Of a stretch of 64,000 nt of DNA, positions 17,083 through 25,895 are shown in pieces. The first letter of the stretch is position 1; the number at the start of each line of letters is the position of its first letter. This DNA comes from Mucilaginibacter sp. Its GTDB lineage: Bacteria > Bacteroidota > Bacteroidia > Sphingobacteriales > Sphingobacteriaceae. The notes under the pieces were generated by a model. The model searched no databases. It was not told the origin of the DNA and saw only the letters and a list, made by a program, of their open reading frames with translations. Both the position numbers and the translations under genes were made by a program. The DNA is taken from the NCBI GenBank assembly GCA_031292485.1, contig JARLHA010000006.1:62001-126000 (forward strand). The letters run 5' to 3'.

Positions 17083-17643
17083 TTATTTATTTTTTTTCCA
17101 TATCTCATAGCCACGCGCCAATCCGCTGACTTCCGGATTTGAACTAATGACATTTCGATAACTTATGTAAATTCTATTAGCGTCATTTCGATCTATCCGA
17201 ATCTCGTAAATTCCTAAATCGATTTTATGAATATATTGGTAAATCCCCTTACCGAGCTTTGAGTTCACTTTATCAAGATTAATTGTAATATTTACTTCAT
17301 CTTGCCCGTAAGTGACTGTTCCTTCATATTCTCCTTCACCTTTATATTTAAGATTGATATCTTTATTTGGATGTTGGTCTGAAATATCCTCATGTATATT
17401 TAACTTCGAATTCCAATTTGTAATTGTAGTTCTTGTATAGTTGCCTTCCAACTTTGACAAGTTTGCCCGATCATGTAGTAAATTAATTAATTCTATGATT
17501 AAGACGACAAAAGAGGACGTAAACATTCCTATGAATACATTTTCAACGCTGTCCGACAGTTTTACACATGGTTGAAATATAATCACGGCAAATAAAATCG
17601 TCATCACCACTAAACTCCAGAATATTTTACGAGATAATTTCAT
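17083..17643 (-). CDS. Two-helix membrane protein of unknown function
   Basis: 186 residues, AT-rich codon use. Two N-terminal transmembrane helices (about 8-24 and 36-54) are followed by a roughly 130-residue soluble domain starting LSKLEGNYTRTTITNW, rich in beta strands (GEGEYEGTVTYGQDEVNITIN). I do not recognise the family. Its place among toxin-antitoxin genes and its lower GC suggest an accessory gene. Membrane effectors in defence systems have a similar 2TM-plus-domain layout, but there is no partner gene that supports this. Confidence 0.6.
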   Translation of the reverse strand: MKLSRKIFWSLVVMTILFAVIIFQPCVKLSDSVENVFIGMFTSSFVVLIIELINLLHDRANLSKLEGNYTRTTITNWNSKLNIHEDISDQHPNKDINLKYKGEGEYEGTVTYGQDEVNITINLDKVNSKLGKGIYQYIHKIDLGIYEIRIDRNDANRIYISYRNVISSNPEVSGLARGYEIWKKNK

Positions 17644-17813
17644 ATTTCTTATTAAATCAAAATTTCACCTCTGTCTTAAATTATTTATAAAATATAAACC
17701 CGCAATACAATATATATTAAAAGCAAATGATTCAATATATGCTTTACCTGTCAGCTGAGCACAAGTGCCCCAACTCCTTTGGCTCACGCCACACACTCCG
17801 CTTGATAAAGACA

Positions 17814-18359
17814 TCAACGGGACGCGATTCTTTCAATCTCAGCAACCGTAGCGGCAAACGACCGCGATCCGTCAGCTGCCACAATCGAAATTTCTTTTGG
17901 CCGCACCGGCTCTTTGGATCCATTTACTGTTTCGAATTTCACGTCGCAACCGTCCTTGTCACTGCTAAACTCCACAGTCAGTCCCACAGTTGCACCATAT
18001 AATTCTACTTGAGAGCCTTCTTTTATAGTTATTGCGCAAAATCGTAAATTTCCAGGCACCGTCAGTCGATGCCGAAGTTCGGCAGACATAGATGATGCGT
18101 CAATGCTAAGAGTCTCCCTATATCTGGGACCAACCTTAGTTTGTATTTGCCTGGAATGGGCTTCGAAATGCCCCGGCATTTTATAGAGTTGAATATTTGC
18201 GACAGGGTTTAAGCCAATGATGATTTGTGAATCTGCTTCGTCAAACTTAAGGACGATATCATCTTTTTTGAAGACGTATATTCTTTCTTGAAATGAAGGG
18301 GTAACGGCGGTATGGCCTCCAGAATTCAATCCGTCTCTTATTTTATTAAATACTGACAT
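17814..18359 (-). CDS. Uncharacterised soluble protein
   Basis: 181 residues from the Met at 18359 (MSVFNKIRDGLNSGGHTAVT); an earlier Met at 18398 is possible. The sequence is beta-rich (ERIYVFKKDDIVLKFDEADSQIIIGL) with no signal peptide, no helix-turn-helix and no catalytic motif I can name. It shares direction with the membrane protein at 17083-17643 but is separated by about 170 bp. Unknown. Confidence 0.55.
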   Translation of the reverse strand: MSVFNKIRDGLNSGGHTAVTPSFQERIYVFKKDDIVLKFDEADSQIIIGLNPVANIQLYKMPGHFEAHSRQIQTKVGPRYRETLSIDASSMSAELRHRLTVPGNLRFCAITIKEGSQVELYGATVGLTVEFSSDKDGCDVKFETVNGSKEPVRPKEISIVAADGSRSFAATVAEIERIASR

Positions 18360-18398
18360 ACGATTTGGTACGCTTTTTCTAAAACAGTTAAATGTCAA

Positions 18399-18913
18399 AA
18401 TATACCCTCATCATGTTTTGTTGGTGACAACAACAAAAAAAGGGGAGATTAATTAATCAAAGCTAAATTATTTAATTTACAAAAGCTAATTTTTTTAGCA
18501 TTTCTATTCTCCCAAGATAGTCGAATCCGCATAAGGCCGTAGAGTTGGACTGCTTGCGCCATTGAGTTAAACCAAAAATATTGCTCCAAAAACAGAAAAA
18601 CCACTGACATGGTTTTGTCACTGACAGAATATTGTCAGTAGCTAAGTTTCTAACTATCAATTGTGTAGCGCTTTGTAGCATGTTGTAGCATTTGTAGCGC
18701 TACAACTACAAATTTTTAGCCAACGGTGATATTCCATAGGGCAAAAAGCCAACAGGCAATGAACTTTTGCCTATGATAATTACGCTAAATTGTTTTTAAA
18801 CAAGCCAAAAAACGAACCCCTGCAATGAACTTCTTAAATTATTTTAAAAAGTATTGTTTTTGTTATCGTTTAACACAAAAATTACTAATTTACGCGCTCC
18901 AATTATAGCATAC
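18399..18913. other. Gene-free spacer upstream of acs, with TGTAGC words
   Basis: 515 bp with no supportable gene. The minus-strand 69-codon frame (18472-18681) has no family match and starts inside the TGTAGC repeats. At 18664-18705 the words tgtagc are repeated five times with spacing of about 10 bp, ending in the perfect 14-bp palindrome ttgtagcgctacaa (18692-18705). The acs promoter must lie near 18850-18895; a TAATTTAC box at about 18885 is a weak -7 candidate. Confidence 0.5.
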
Positions 18914-20827
18914 ATGAAGACCCCGTTAAAAGTCACCTCCTTTGAAGAATACCAGGACGTTTACCGCAAAAGCGTAGAGCAGCCCGAAGAATTTTGGGCC
19001 GATATTGCCGAAAATTTTTTATGGCGAAAAAAGTGGGATAAGGTACTGGACTGGAATTTTAAAGACCCCAGCATTACATGGTTCCGCGGCGCGAAGCTGA
19101 ACATTACCGAAAACTGCCTCGACCGTAACCTGAATGCCCTCGGCGATAAACCGGCCATCATCTGGGAATCAAATGATCCGCATGAGGATCACCGCATTTT
19201 AACCTACGGGCAGTTGTATGATAAAGTTTGCCAGTTCGCCAACGTGCTTAAAAATAACGGCGCAAAAAAAGGCGACAGAATCTGTATCTATATGCCGATG
19301 GTGCCCGAACTGGCCATCGCGGTGTTAGCCTGTGCCCGGATCGGCGCTGTACACTCCGTGGTATTTGGCGGCTTTTCGGCCCAGTCCATTGCCGACAGGA
19401 TAAATGATGCGGAATGTAATATTGTGATCACTGCCGACGGGGGTTTCCGCGGCACTAAAGAGATCCCGCTAAAAAATATCATTGACGACGCGCTGGTACA
19501 ATGCACGACTATAAAACGGTGCATTGTGCTTACCCGCAGTCGTACCCCGGTATCAATGATCAAGGGCCGCGATGTTTGGTGGGAGGATGAAGTTAAAAAA
19601 GTAGAAACACAGGGCAATCCGCCCTGCCCGGCCGAAGAAATGGACGCGGAGGATATGCTATTCATCCTGTATACGTCCGGCTCAACCGGCAAGCCAAAAG
19701 GTGTAGTGCATACCTGCGGCGGTTATATGGTTTATACCGGCTATACTTTTGCCAACGCGTTCCAGTACAACCAGGGCGAAGTTTATTTTTGTACCGCCGA
19801 TATCGGCTGGATCACAGGGCACTCCTATATTGCTTACGGTCCGCTTACACAGGGGGCAACCGTTGTGATGTTTGAAGGGATTCCTTCGTGGCCTACTCCC
19901 GGGCGTTTCTGGGATATTGTAGAAAAATTCAAAGTAAACATATTATACACTGCGCCGACAGCTATCCGCTCGCTGATGAGTTTTGGGGATGATGTATTAA
20001 AAGGTAAAGATTTTAGTTCGATCAAAAAATTGGGCTCGGTAGGCGAACCTATCAACGAAGAGGCGTGGCACTGGTTTGATGAAAAGATAGGGCTGGGCCA
20101 TTGCCCGATAGTAGATACCTGGTGGCAAACCGAAACCGGCGGCTTTATGATCTCGCCGATTGCCGGGATCACCAAAACCAAACCCGGCTACGCCACCCTG
20201 CCGCTGCCAGGCATACAACCTGTTTTGGTTGATGAAAACGGTAAAATTATTGAAGGCAATGATGTAAGCGGCAACCTGTGTATCCGTTTCCCATGGCCGG
20301 GCATGCTGCGCACCACTTATGGCGACCATGAGCGCTGCCGCACCACTTATTTTGCCACTTACCCCGACCTGTATTTTACCGGCGACGGCTGCCTGCGTGA
20401 TGCTGATGGTTATTACCGCATTACCGGCCGCGTGGATGATGTGCTGAATGTATCCGGTCACCGTATTGGCACCGCCGAAGTGGAGAATGCCATCAATATG
20501 CACAGCAGTGTGGTTGAATCTGCCGTAGTAGGTTACCCGCATGATATAAAGGGCCAGGGCGTTTATGCCTTTGTGGTTTGCCCCAATAAACATGGCGATG
20601 ATGAACTGGCCCGCAAGGATATTATGATGACGGTTACCCGTATCATCGGCGCTATCGCAAGGCCGGATAAGATCCAGTTTGTATCAGGCTTGCCAAAAAC
20701 ACGTTCAGGCAAGATCATGCGCCGTATCCTTCGCAAAATTGCCGAAGGCGATACCAGCAATTTAGGCGATACATCGACTTTGCTTGATCCGGCTGTGGTG
20801 GAGGAGATTAAGGAAGGGGCCTTGTAG
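18914..20827 (+). CDS. acs: Acetyl-CoA synthetase (AMP-forming)
   Basis: Converts acetate, ATP and CoA to acetyl-CoA. The ATG at 18914 (MKTPLKVTSFEEYQDVYRKS) gives 637 residues, the usual length; the upstream extension has no homology. Visible are the ACAS N-terminal domain, the P-loop LYTSGSTGKPKG, DTWWQTETGG, the YFTGDG hinge region and the C-terminal PKTRSGKIMRR motif with the regulatory Lys that is acetylated in other bacteria. Monocistronic. Confidence 0.96.
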   Translation: MKTPLKVTSFEEYQDVYRKSVEQPEEFWADIAENFLWRKKWDKVLDWNFKDPSITWFRGAKLNITENCLDRNLNALGDKPAIIWESNDPHEDHRILTYGQLYDKVCQFANVLKNNGAKKGDRICIYMPMVPELAIAVLACARIGAVHSVVFGGFSAQSIADRINDAECNIVITADGGFRGTKEIPLKNIIDDALVQCTTIKRCIVLTRSRTPVSMIKGRDVWWEDEVKKVETQGNPPCPAEEMDAEDMLFILYTSGSTGKPKGVVHTCGGYMVYTGYTFANAFQYNQGEVYFCTADIGWITGHSYIAYGPLTQGATVVMFEGIPSWPTPGRFWDIVEKFKVNILYTAPTAIRSLMSFGDDVLKGKDFSSIKKLGSVGEPINEEAWHWFDEKIGLGHCPIVDTWWQTETGGFMISPIAGITKTKPGYATLPLPGIQPVLVDENGKIIEGNDVSGNLCIRFPWPGMLRTTYGDHERCRTTYFATYPDLYFTGDGCLRDADGYYRITGRVDDVLNVSGHRIGTAEVENAINMHSSVVESAVVGYPHDIKGQGVYAFVVCPNKHGDDELARKDIMMTVTRIIGAIARPDKIQFVSGLPKTRSGKIMRRILRKIAEGDTSNLGDTSTLLDPAVVEEIKEGAL

Positions 20828-20868
20828 GAATTAGTTCATAGTTGATCGTTCATAGTTCATAGTAGGAA

Positions 20869-21036
20869 ATGAAAAAACTGAGAGCGTTAAAAATAAAAAT
20901 CCCTGTACCACCAGAAGATGATGCTTATTATTTGGCGGCAATGCAGAAAGGTGAGAAATCCAATATCTTAAGCAATAAGGAAAAACAGGAGTTTATTTTC
21001 AGCCTCAAAGTTTTATCGCCGGGAAAAGAAGTCTAA
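20869..21036 (+). CDS. Small hypothetical protein
   Basis: 55 residues (MKKLRALKIKIPVPPEDDAY, ending VLSPGKEV), starting 41 bp after acs. A GGA-rich motif (agtagga) sits just before the ATG. No domain is recognised. Preceded by the repeat word gttcatagttgatcgttcatag, shared with 44004-44034 and 45665-45720. Confidence 0.4.
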   Translation: MKKLRALKIKIPVPPEDDAYYLAAMQKGEKSNILSNKEKQEFIFSLKVLSPGKEV

Positions 21037-21100
21037 AGCTTTTCCAAAACCAAAATGATGTTCCGGGTGTTAAACTAATACATCTTAAATAAAAAACATC

Positions 21101-21286
21101 ATGGATAAATTAGAATTAAAAGGCGGCTGGAACCAGGTAAAAGGAAAAATAAAACAGGCTTATGGTGATTTGACAGATGATGACCTGGTTTATGAAGAAG
21201 GGAAAGACGATGAAACACTCGGCAAACTCCAGGCCAAAACGGGCAAATCCCGTGATGAACTGGTGAAATGGATCAACAGCTTATAG
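21101..21286 (+). CDS. CsbD family stress protein
   Basis: 61 residues: [20 protein letters not shown] then [18 protein letters not shown]. This is the standard CsbD-like four-helix small protein, general-stress induced in many bacteria, with unknown biochemical role. Followed 6 bp later by a strong terminator. Confidence 0.9.
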   Translation: MDKLELKGGWNQVKGKIKQAYGDLTDDDLVYEEGKDDETLGKLQAKTGKSRDELVKWINSL

Positions 21287-21291
21287 TATTT

Positions 21292-21321
21292 AAAAAGCCC
21301 CGGTAAAACGGGGCTTTTTTT
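21292..21321 (+). terminator. Intrinsic terminator after csbD
   Basis: aaaaagccccg / gtaaaa / cggggcttttttt: a perfect GC-rich stem with T tail, working also for the convergent Uma2 gene whose stop is at 21320. Confidence 0.85.
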
Positions 21322-21874
21322 ATTTGAACAGACTGGAAAGATCTATGCTAAAACCTGGAAGTAATTTGGAATTTAAACCCTCGTTATTTTGCGCTTTTTG
21401 ATGCTGGTAGTAAATGCCATCTTTCAATGCATATAATTCGGCGCTTTGTTCTATTGGATCAATGATAATGTACTCTTTAACACCATACTTTTCATAAATA
21501 TTTTTCTTTTGACGGAGGTCGTAGTAGGCGGTTGAAGGTGAAAGTATTTCAATCACTAAATCCGGTGCACCCTCAATGCGTTCCTTTATCAGTTCTAATT
21601 TTCTTTCTTCGGCGATGTAGAGTATATCGGGTTGTAATACATTACCTTCGTCGAATTTAACATCCGACGGGGCGTACATCCATTGGCCCTTTCTTCCAAT
21701 TTTGATATTATATAATACTATAATCTCTGAAAGCGCAAACACTATTTGCTGGTGAAAAGGAATAGGTGAAGGTGACATAATTAAATCGTAATTGATCAAT
21801 TGAAAAGGCGCACCTTCCTCTAACTGCATATAATCATCAGCGGTGTATTTCTTTTTCCTTTCACCCTTAAGCAT
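21320..21874 (-). CDS. Uma2 family (DUF820) restriction-endonuclease-like protein
   Basis: 184 residues with the PD-(D/E)XK fold motifs of the family: the YTADDYMQLEEGAPFQLI N-terminus, VKFDEGNVLQPDILYIAEER, and GAPDLVIEILSPSTAYYDLRQKK with the EhL catalytic strand, then YGVKEYIIIDP. Widespread in cyanobacteria and Bacteroidota, possibly linked to mobile elements; activity unproven. It is transcribed divergently from surE. Confidence 0.88.
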   Translation of the reverse strand: MLKGERKKKYTADDYMQLEEGAPFQLINYDLIMSPSPIPFHQQIVFALSEIIVLYNIKIGRKGQWMYAPSDVKFDEGNVLQPDILYIAEERKLELIKERIEGAPDLVIEILSPSTAYYDLRQKKNIYEKYGVKEYIIIDPIEQSAELYALKDGIYYQHQKAQNNEGLNSKLLPGFSIDLSSLFK

Positions 21875-21888
21875 AAATCAAATATCAC

Positions 21889-21896
21889 TAATTTTG
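21889..21896 (+). promoter_or_regulatory. -7 box candidate for surE
   Basis: TAATTTTG matches the TAnnTTTG consensus and lies 6 bp before the surE ATG. No TTG is seen 21 bp upstream, so the assignment is tentative. Confidence 0.35.
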
Positions 21897-21902
21897 CGTC
21901 AA

Positions 21903-22676
21903 ATGACAAAAACACATCCAACCATATTGGTAGTAAACGACGACGGCATTACTGCCCCCGGCATTAAATGCCTGATGGAGGCCATGCAGGAACTGGGCCG
22001 CGTGGTGGTAGTGGCGCCGGATAGCCCGCAATCGGGTATGGGGCATGCTATTACCGTTGGCAAGCCATTACGTTTTGATAAGGTAGATATTTACGAGGGG
22101 ATTGAAATGTATAGTTGCTCGGGCACTCCGGTTGACTGTGTAAAGCTGGCGGTAAATAAAGTATTTAAGGGCCGAAAGCCCGATCTTTGTGTGTCCGGCA
22201 TCAATCATGGTTTAAATAATTCCATCAATGTTTTATACTCAGGCACCATGTCGGCTGCGGTGGAAGGGGCTATTGAAAGTATCCCCTCTATTGGTTTTTC
22301 TTTGGACGACTACACGCTGCAGGCTGATTTCTCGCATTGTATTAAATATGTAAAGGAAATTGCGGCACAGGTTTTAAAGAATGGCTTGCCGGGCGGCACT
22401 TTGCTGAACGTAAACTTCCCGGCCACACCGCATATCAAAGGTATTAAAATAGTGCGGCAGGCCAATGCTAAGTGGGCCGAAGAATTTGACGAGCGCATGG
22501 ATCCGCATAATCGCCCTTATTACTGGCTTACCGGCGTTTTTCAATTGAACGATGGCGGCGAAGATACCGACGTTTGGGCGCTGGAAAATGGCTATGTATC
22601 GGTAGTGCCGGTGCAGTTTGATATGACGGCACACCATGCCATACCTTTGCTCCACAGCTGGACTTTCAACGTATAA
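21903..22676 (+). CDS. surE: 5'/3'-nucleotidase SurE
   Basis: Metal-dependent nucleoside monophosphatase. From the Met at 21903 (MTKTHPTILVVNDDGITAPG) the protein is 257 residues; the longer frame has an implausible N-terminus that overlaps the divergent Uma2 gene. The NDDG metal site, APDSPQSGMGHAIT, GTPVDCVKL and SGINHGLNNSINVLYSGTMSAA motifs are intact. It heads a tight run with a small membrane protein and lpxB. Confidence 0.95.
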   Translation: MTKTHPTILVVNDDGITAPGIKCLMEAMQELGRVVVVAPDSPQSGMGHAITVGKPLRFDKVDIYEGIEMYSCSGTPVDCVKLAVNKVFKGRKPDLCVSGINHGLNNSINVLYSGTMSAAVEGAIESIPSIGFSLDDYTLQADFSHCIKYVKEIAAQVLKNGLPGGTLLNVNFPATPHIKGIKIVRQANAKWAEEFDERMDPHNRPYYWLTGVFQLNDGGEDTDVWALENGYVSVVPVQFDMTAHHAIPLLHSWTFNV

Positions 22677-22688
22677 TGGAAAAGCAAT

Positions 22689-22955
22689 ATGCTCAGTAAA
22701 AATAGTTATCTGACAGGGGCGCTAATTGCCCCCATATTTCCGGCAGCATCTTTAGTGGCAGCTTATCTGTTAAAAGATAGTATGTTGCTCTTTAATAAAC
22801 CTGCGCTACCCTACCTGGTAGCTGTCGTTTTAAACCTCATCATGATGCGGGTTATATCAAAAAAAGATACGGTCAAAACAGTCAAGGGAATCATGATCGT
22901 TACTTTTATATTTGTGCTTGCCGCCTTTATATTAAAACAGCACCTTTTACGATGA
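22689..22955 (+). CDS. Small membrane protein between surE and lpxB
   Basis: 88 residues with three predicted helices (about 8-24, 33-53 and 66-83). The start is 12 bp after surE, and its stop overlaps the lpxB start by 4 bp, so translation is coupled. I do not recognise a named family; homologous small proteins sit at this position in related genomes as I recall. A role at the inner membrane in lipid A synthesis is only positional inference. Confidence 0.7.
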   Translation: MLSKNSYLTGALIAPIFPAASLVAAYLLKDSMLLFNKPALPYLVAVVLNLIMMRVISKKDTVKTVKGIMIVTFIFVLAAFILKQHLLR

Positions 22956-24064
22956 AATATTACCTGGTAGCCGGCGAGGCCTCGGGCGACATGCACGGAG
23001 CCAATTTAATGAAGGCCCTTAAAGCGCAGGACCAACAGTCGGAATTCCGCTTTTTCGGCGGCGACCTGATGCAGGCTGAAGGCGGTACCATCGTAAAAAA
23101 TTATGCCGATATGGCCTTCATGGGCTTTATTGAAGTAGCTTTAAATTTACGCGAGATCTTTAAAAATATAAAAACCTGCAAGGAAGACATTCTCGCCTGG
23201 CAGCCGGATGTGTTGGTACTGATAGATTTCCCTGGCTTTAATTTAAGGATCGCTGAATTTGCCAAAAACAACGGCATTTTGGTTTGCTTTTATATTTCGC
23301 CAAAGGTTTGGGCCTGGAACCAGAAACGGGTACTTAAAATAAAGCGCGTCGTCGACCACCTGTTTTGCATCCTGCCGTTTGAGGTCGACTTTTATAAAAA
23401 ATGGGGCATGGACGTTGATTATGTGGGCAACCCTTTGCTGGATGCTATCGATGCTTTTAAACCTTCAGAAGATTTTGTAAAAGAACACAACCCATCAGGC
23501 AAAAAGATTATTGCCTTACTGCCCGGCAGCCGCAGGCAGGAAATCAGCCGGTTGTTGCCCGAAATGCTGGGCGTAACAGATCAGTTTTCTGATCACCAGT
23601 TTATTATTGCCGGCGCACCGTCTTTCAAAAAAGAGTATTACGACCAGTTTCTCAATCAAAAAAATATTCCCATCGTATTTAACGCCACGTACGACCTCTT
23701 AAGCAATGCCGATGCCGCAGTGGTTGCATCGGGAACTGCAGTGCTGGAAACAGCTTTATTTCATGTTCCTGAAATGCTGGTTTACCGGGGGCACGCTGTT
23801 TCCATTGGTATTGCCCGGGCGGTGGTAAAAATAAGGTATATCGGCCTGGTTAACCTGATTATGGACAACGATGTGATCAAAGAATTTATTCAAGAGGATT
23901 GTAATATCCAAACCATCAGGGCCGAGCTGGACAAACTCCTGAATAATAAAGCCTATCGCCAAAAAATGCTGGATAGCTATGATTTGCTGGACGTAAAGAT
24001 GGGGAAACCCGGCGCGTCGGGCCGTACCGCAAGTCTCATTATTAAATACGCGGCAAAACGATAG
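22952..24064 (+). CDS. lpxB: Lipid-A-disaccharide synthase
   Basis: GT19 enzyme joining UDP-diacylglucosamine and lipid X. Begins MKYYLVAGEASGDMHGANLM, with the family GEASGD motif, GFIEV, the YISPKVWAWNQKR block and LLPGSRRQEI. At 370 residues it is normal length. It overlaps the upstream membrane protein by ATGA. Its stop codon lies inside a terminator hairpin. Confidence 0.96.
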   Translation: MKYYLVAGEASGDMHGANLMKALKAQDQQSEFRFFGGDLMQAEGGTIVKNYADMAFMGFIEVALNLREIFKNIKTCKEDILAWQPDVLVLIDFPGFNLRIAEFAKNNGILVCFYISPKVWAWNQKRVLKIKRVVDHLFCILPFEVDFYKKWGMDVDYVGNPLLDAIDAFKPSEDFVKEHNPSGKKIIALLPGSRRQEISRLLPEMLGVTDQFSDHQFIIAGAPSFKKEYYDQFLNQKNIPIVFNATYDLLSNADAAVVASGTAVLETALFHVPEMLVYRGHAVSIGIARAVVKIRYIGLVNLIMDNDVIKEFIQEDCNIQTIRAELDKLLNNKAYRQKMLDSYDLLDVKMGKPGASGRTASLIIKYAAKR

Positions 24065-24095
24065 CGCCCTGCAATTTGCAAAGCGCTATCGTTTT
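24055..24095. terminator. Terminator overlapping the lpxB stop codon
   Basis: aaaacgatagcgc (24055-24067) pairs perfectly over 13 bp with gcgctatcgtttt (24083-24095). A-tract and T-tract on both sides make it bidirectional. The lpxB TAG is inside the left arm. Confidence 0.8.
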
Positions 24096-24139
24096 CATAG
24101 GAGATGTATTAGATTTTAATAGATAGATGTATATGATGG

Positions 24140-24283
24140 TCAGGCTACTGATAAATTTGAATTTACCATTGCCTGTTGTTTGCTTAATAAAAATGATTTC
24201 AGATCATTGGTTAACAAATTCTTCAGTTCGTTATCAAAACGTATTAACAATTTCTTTGCTGAGCGTTTTTTAATCGTTTTCAT
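24140..24283 (-). CDS. Small hypothetical protein
   Basis: 47 residues (MKTIKKRSAKKLLIRFDNEL, ending NSNLSVA), basic then neutral. The ATG is 4 bp after the stop of the next upstream frame on this strand, suggesting coupling. There is no recognisable motif and only a weak ribosome-binding site, so this is a low-confidence call. Confidence 0.35.
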   Translation of the reverse strand: MKTIKKRSAKKLLIRFDNELKNLLTNDLKSFLLSKQQAMVNSNLSVA

Positions 24284-24287
24284 AGGC

Positions 24288-24575
24288 TTATTTTTTTGTT
24301 AGTGTTTGATTAAATTTGTTTTTATTGTCTGTTTTCGTTTCTTCAGTTGTTAAATTATCTTTCCTGCGTTTGGCCTCTTTGTACTGCCGTAATAGTTGTT
24401 CCTTATCCCTTTCATCGGTCGTCAGAGCAGGGTTTACAGGGTTGTCCCATTCCTTCTCTTCGTTTTCGCGATGTTTTTTATTTTCAATGGCCATCCTGTA
24501 TTGCATTTGATATGACTTATCCCAATTCAGTGCCAAAAAGCGGGACAAAAAGTATTCAGCCTGAAAAAACAACAC
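24288..24575 (-). CDS. Hypothetical charged protein
   Basis: Up to 95 residues; a start at the internal Met (MQYRMAIENKK, 24509) is equally possible. Very rich in Lys and Glu (KHRENEEKEWDNPVNPAL, QYKEAKRRKDN), probably an extended helix or disordered. I recognise no family. It lies between lpxB and the MFS gene. Confidence 0.4.
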   Translation of the reverse strand: MLFFQAEYFLSRFLALNWDKSYQMQYRMAIENKKHRENEEKEWDNPVNPALTTDERDKEQLLRQYKEAKRRKDNLTTEETKTDNKNKFNQTLTKK

Positions 24576-24707
24576 TTATAGCTTAAATACGGGCTGAAAT
24601 GCCCTTTATGGAGATCACCTTTCGCCAAACGAGCCCGGTTAATGAACAACTAATGTGTACAAATTTTCAGTACACTTGTTGTGAACAGTGGTCACCAAAA
24701 AGAATTC

Positions 24708-25895
24708 TCAGGCTGTTTTGGGGTGATTAATAAAATGAATAAGTAATGTGATTAAAGAAAGCGCAGCACCTATGGCACACACCCCGTTCCATTGGTAATT
24801 TTTCCAGAGCTGGGTAGCCAGGAAAGTCCCGGCAGAACCTCCCAGGAAATAGGTGACCATGTAAATGGTATTGATCCGGTTGCGTGCTTCGGGCCTTAGC
24901 GCGAAAATGATCGACTGATTGGAGATATGCGTCGCCTGTACCCCCATATCCATCACAATAACCCCGATGATCAATCCAAAAATACTGTACGCCGAGAAAT
25001 AGAATATAACAAATGAGATGAGGATCAGCAATATGGTAAACCCTGACAATTTATAAGCATCCATTTTATCGCTCAACCGGCCCATTAAGCCTGCGGCAAT
25101 TGCCCCAAAAGCGCCAACCAGCCCAAATTCACCGGCTACGCCGCTGCCCATATTAAAGTTCGCCTTCAATAAAAATACAATGGTCGACCAAAAGGCGCTA
25201 AAGCAGGCAAAGCATAAAGCGCCGCGCAAGGCAGCCACCCGTAACTGGGGCTCGTTCCTTACCAGTTCAATTAATGAAGTCATTAATTTTCCGTAGCCAT
25301 CTTTATGGTCGGGCTCCACTTCGGGTAAAAACAGGCCTATCATCAGCCACATCACCAACATGATACCCGCAGCTATATAAAATACTGCCCGCCATCCAAA
25401 ATGGTCGCTTATTACCCCGCTAAAAGTACGGGATAGCAATATGCCGATTAAAAGGCCCGCCATTATGGTACCGATCTTTTTGCCGCGTTCCTCCGGCCTG
25501 GCCAGGTGGGCCGCCATCGGCACCAGCAATTGCGGGATCATAGACGATGCGCCTAAAAAAAAGCTGGTACATACCAGCAGGTTGATACTTTGCGCCGTGG
25601 CTGTTAAAACCAGCGACAATACGATGAAAAAGAAAATCACCATCATCATCCGTTTGCGTTTTAGCATATCGGCCAGCGGGGCCAGAAAAAACATCCCGGC
25701 TGCATAGCCCAATTGGGTAAGCATGGATACCTGCCCTGCTTTTGCCCGGCTGGTATGAAAGGTGCGGGCTATATCTTCAAGCAGGGGTTGGTTATAATAC
25801 AGGTTGGCCACGATCAGCCCCGTAGCAACCGTCATTATCCATAAAGTTAAAGCAGTCAGCTCCGGATTCTTTTTTATTGGGGTAGCAATTGTCAT
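24708..25895 (-). CDS. Major facilitator superfamily exporter
   Basis: About 395 residues with twelve hydrophobic helices. The MFS loop-2/3 signature is recognisable as LAPLADMLKRKR between helices 2 and 3, and motif C-like glycines lie in helix 5. The sequence is closest in style to DHA-type sugar/drug exporters (YNQPLLEDIARTFH after helix 1). Substrate unknown. The start at 25895 (MTIATPIKKNPEL) is preferred over 25919. Confidence 0.88.
   Translation of the reverse strand: MTIATPIKKNPELTALTLWIMTVATGLIVANLYYNQPLLEDIARTFHTSRAKAGQVSMLTQLGYAAGMFFLAPLADMLKRKRMMMVIFFFIVLSLVLTATAQSINLLVCTSFFLGASSMIPQLLVPMAAHLARPEERGKKIGTIMAGLLIGILLSRTFSGVISDHFGWRAVFYIAAGIMLVMWLMIGLFLPEVEPDHKDGYGKLMTSLIELVRNEPQLRVAALRGALCFACFSAFWSTIVFLLKANFNMGSGVAGEFGLVGAFGAIAAGLMGRLSDKMDAYKLSGFTILLILISFVIFYFSAYSIFGLIIGVIVMDMGVQATHISNQSIIFALRPEARNRINTIYMVTYFLGGSAGTFLATQLWKNYQWNGVCAIGAALSLITLLIHFINHPKTA

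Noticed and set aside
18472..18681. 69-codon minus-strand frame upstream of acs
   Set aside because: It starts inside TGTAGC repeats and has no ribosome-binding site or recognisable domain. A partial resemblance to a tRNA-like TTCGAATCC word did not extend to a cloverleaf.
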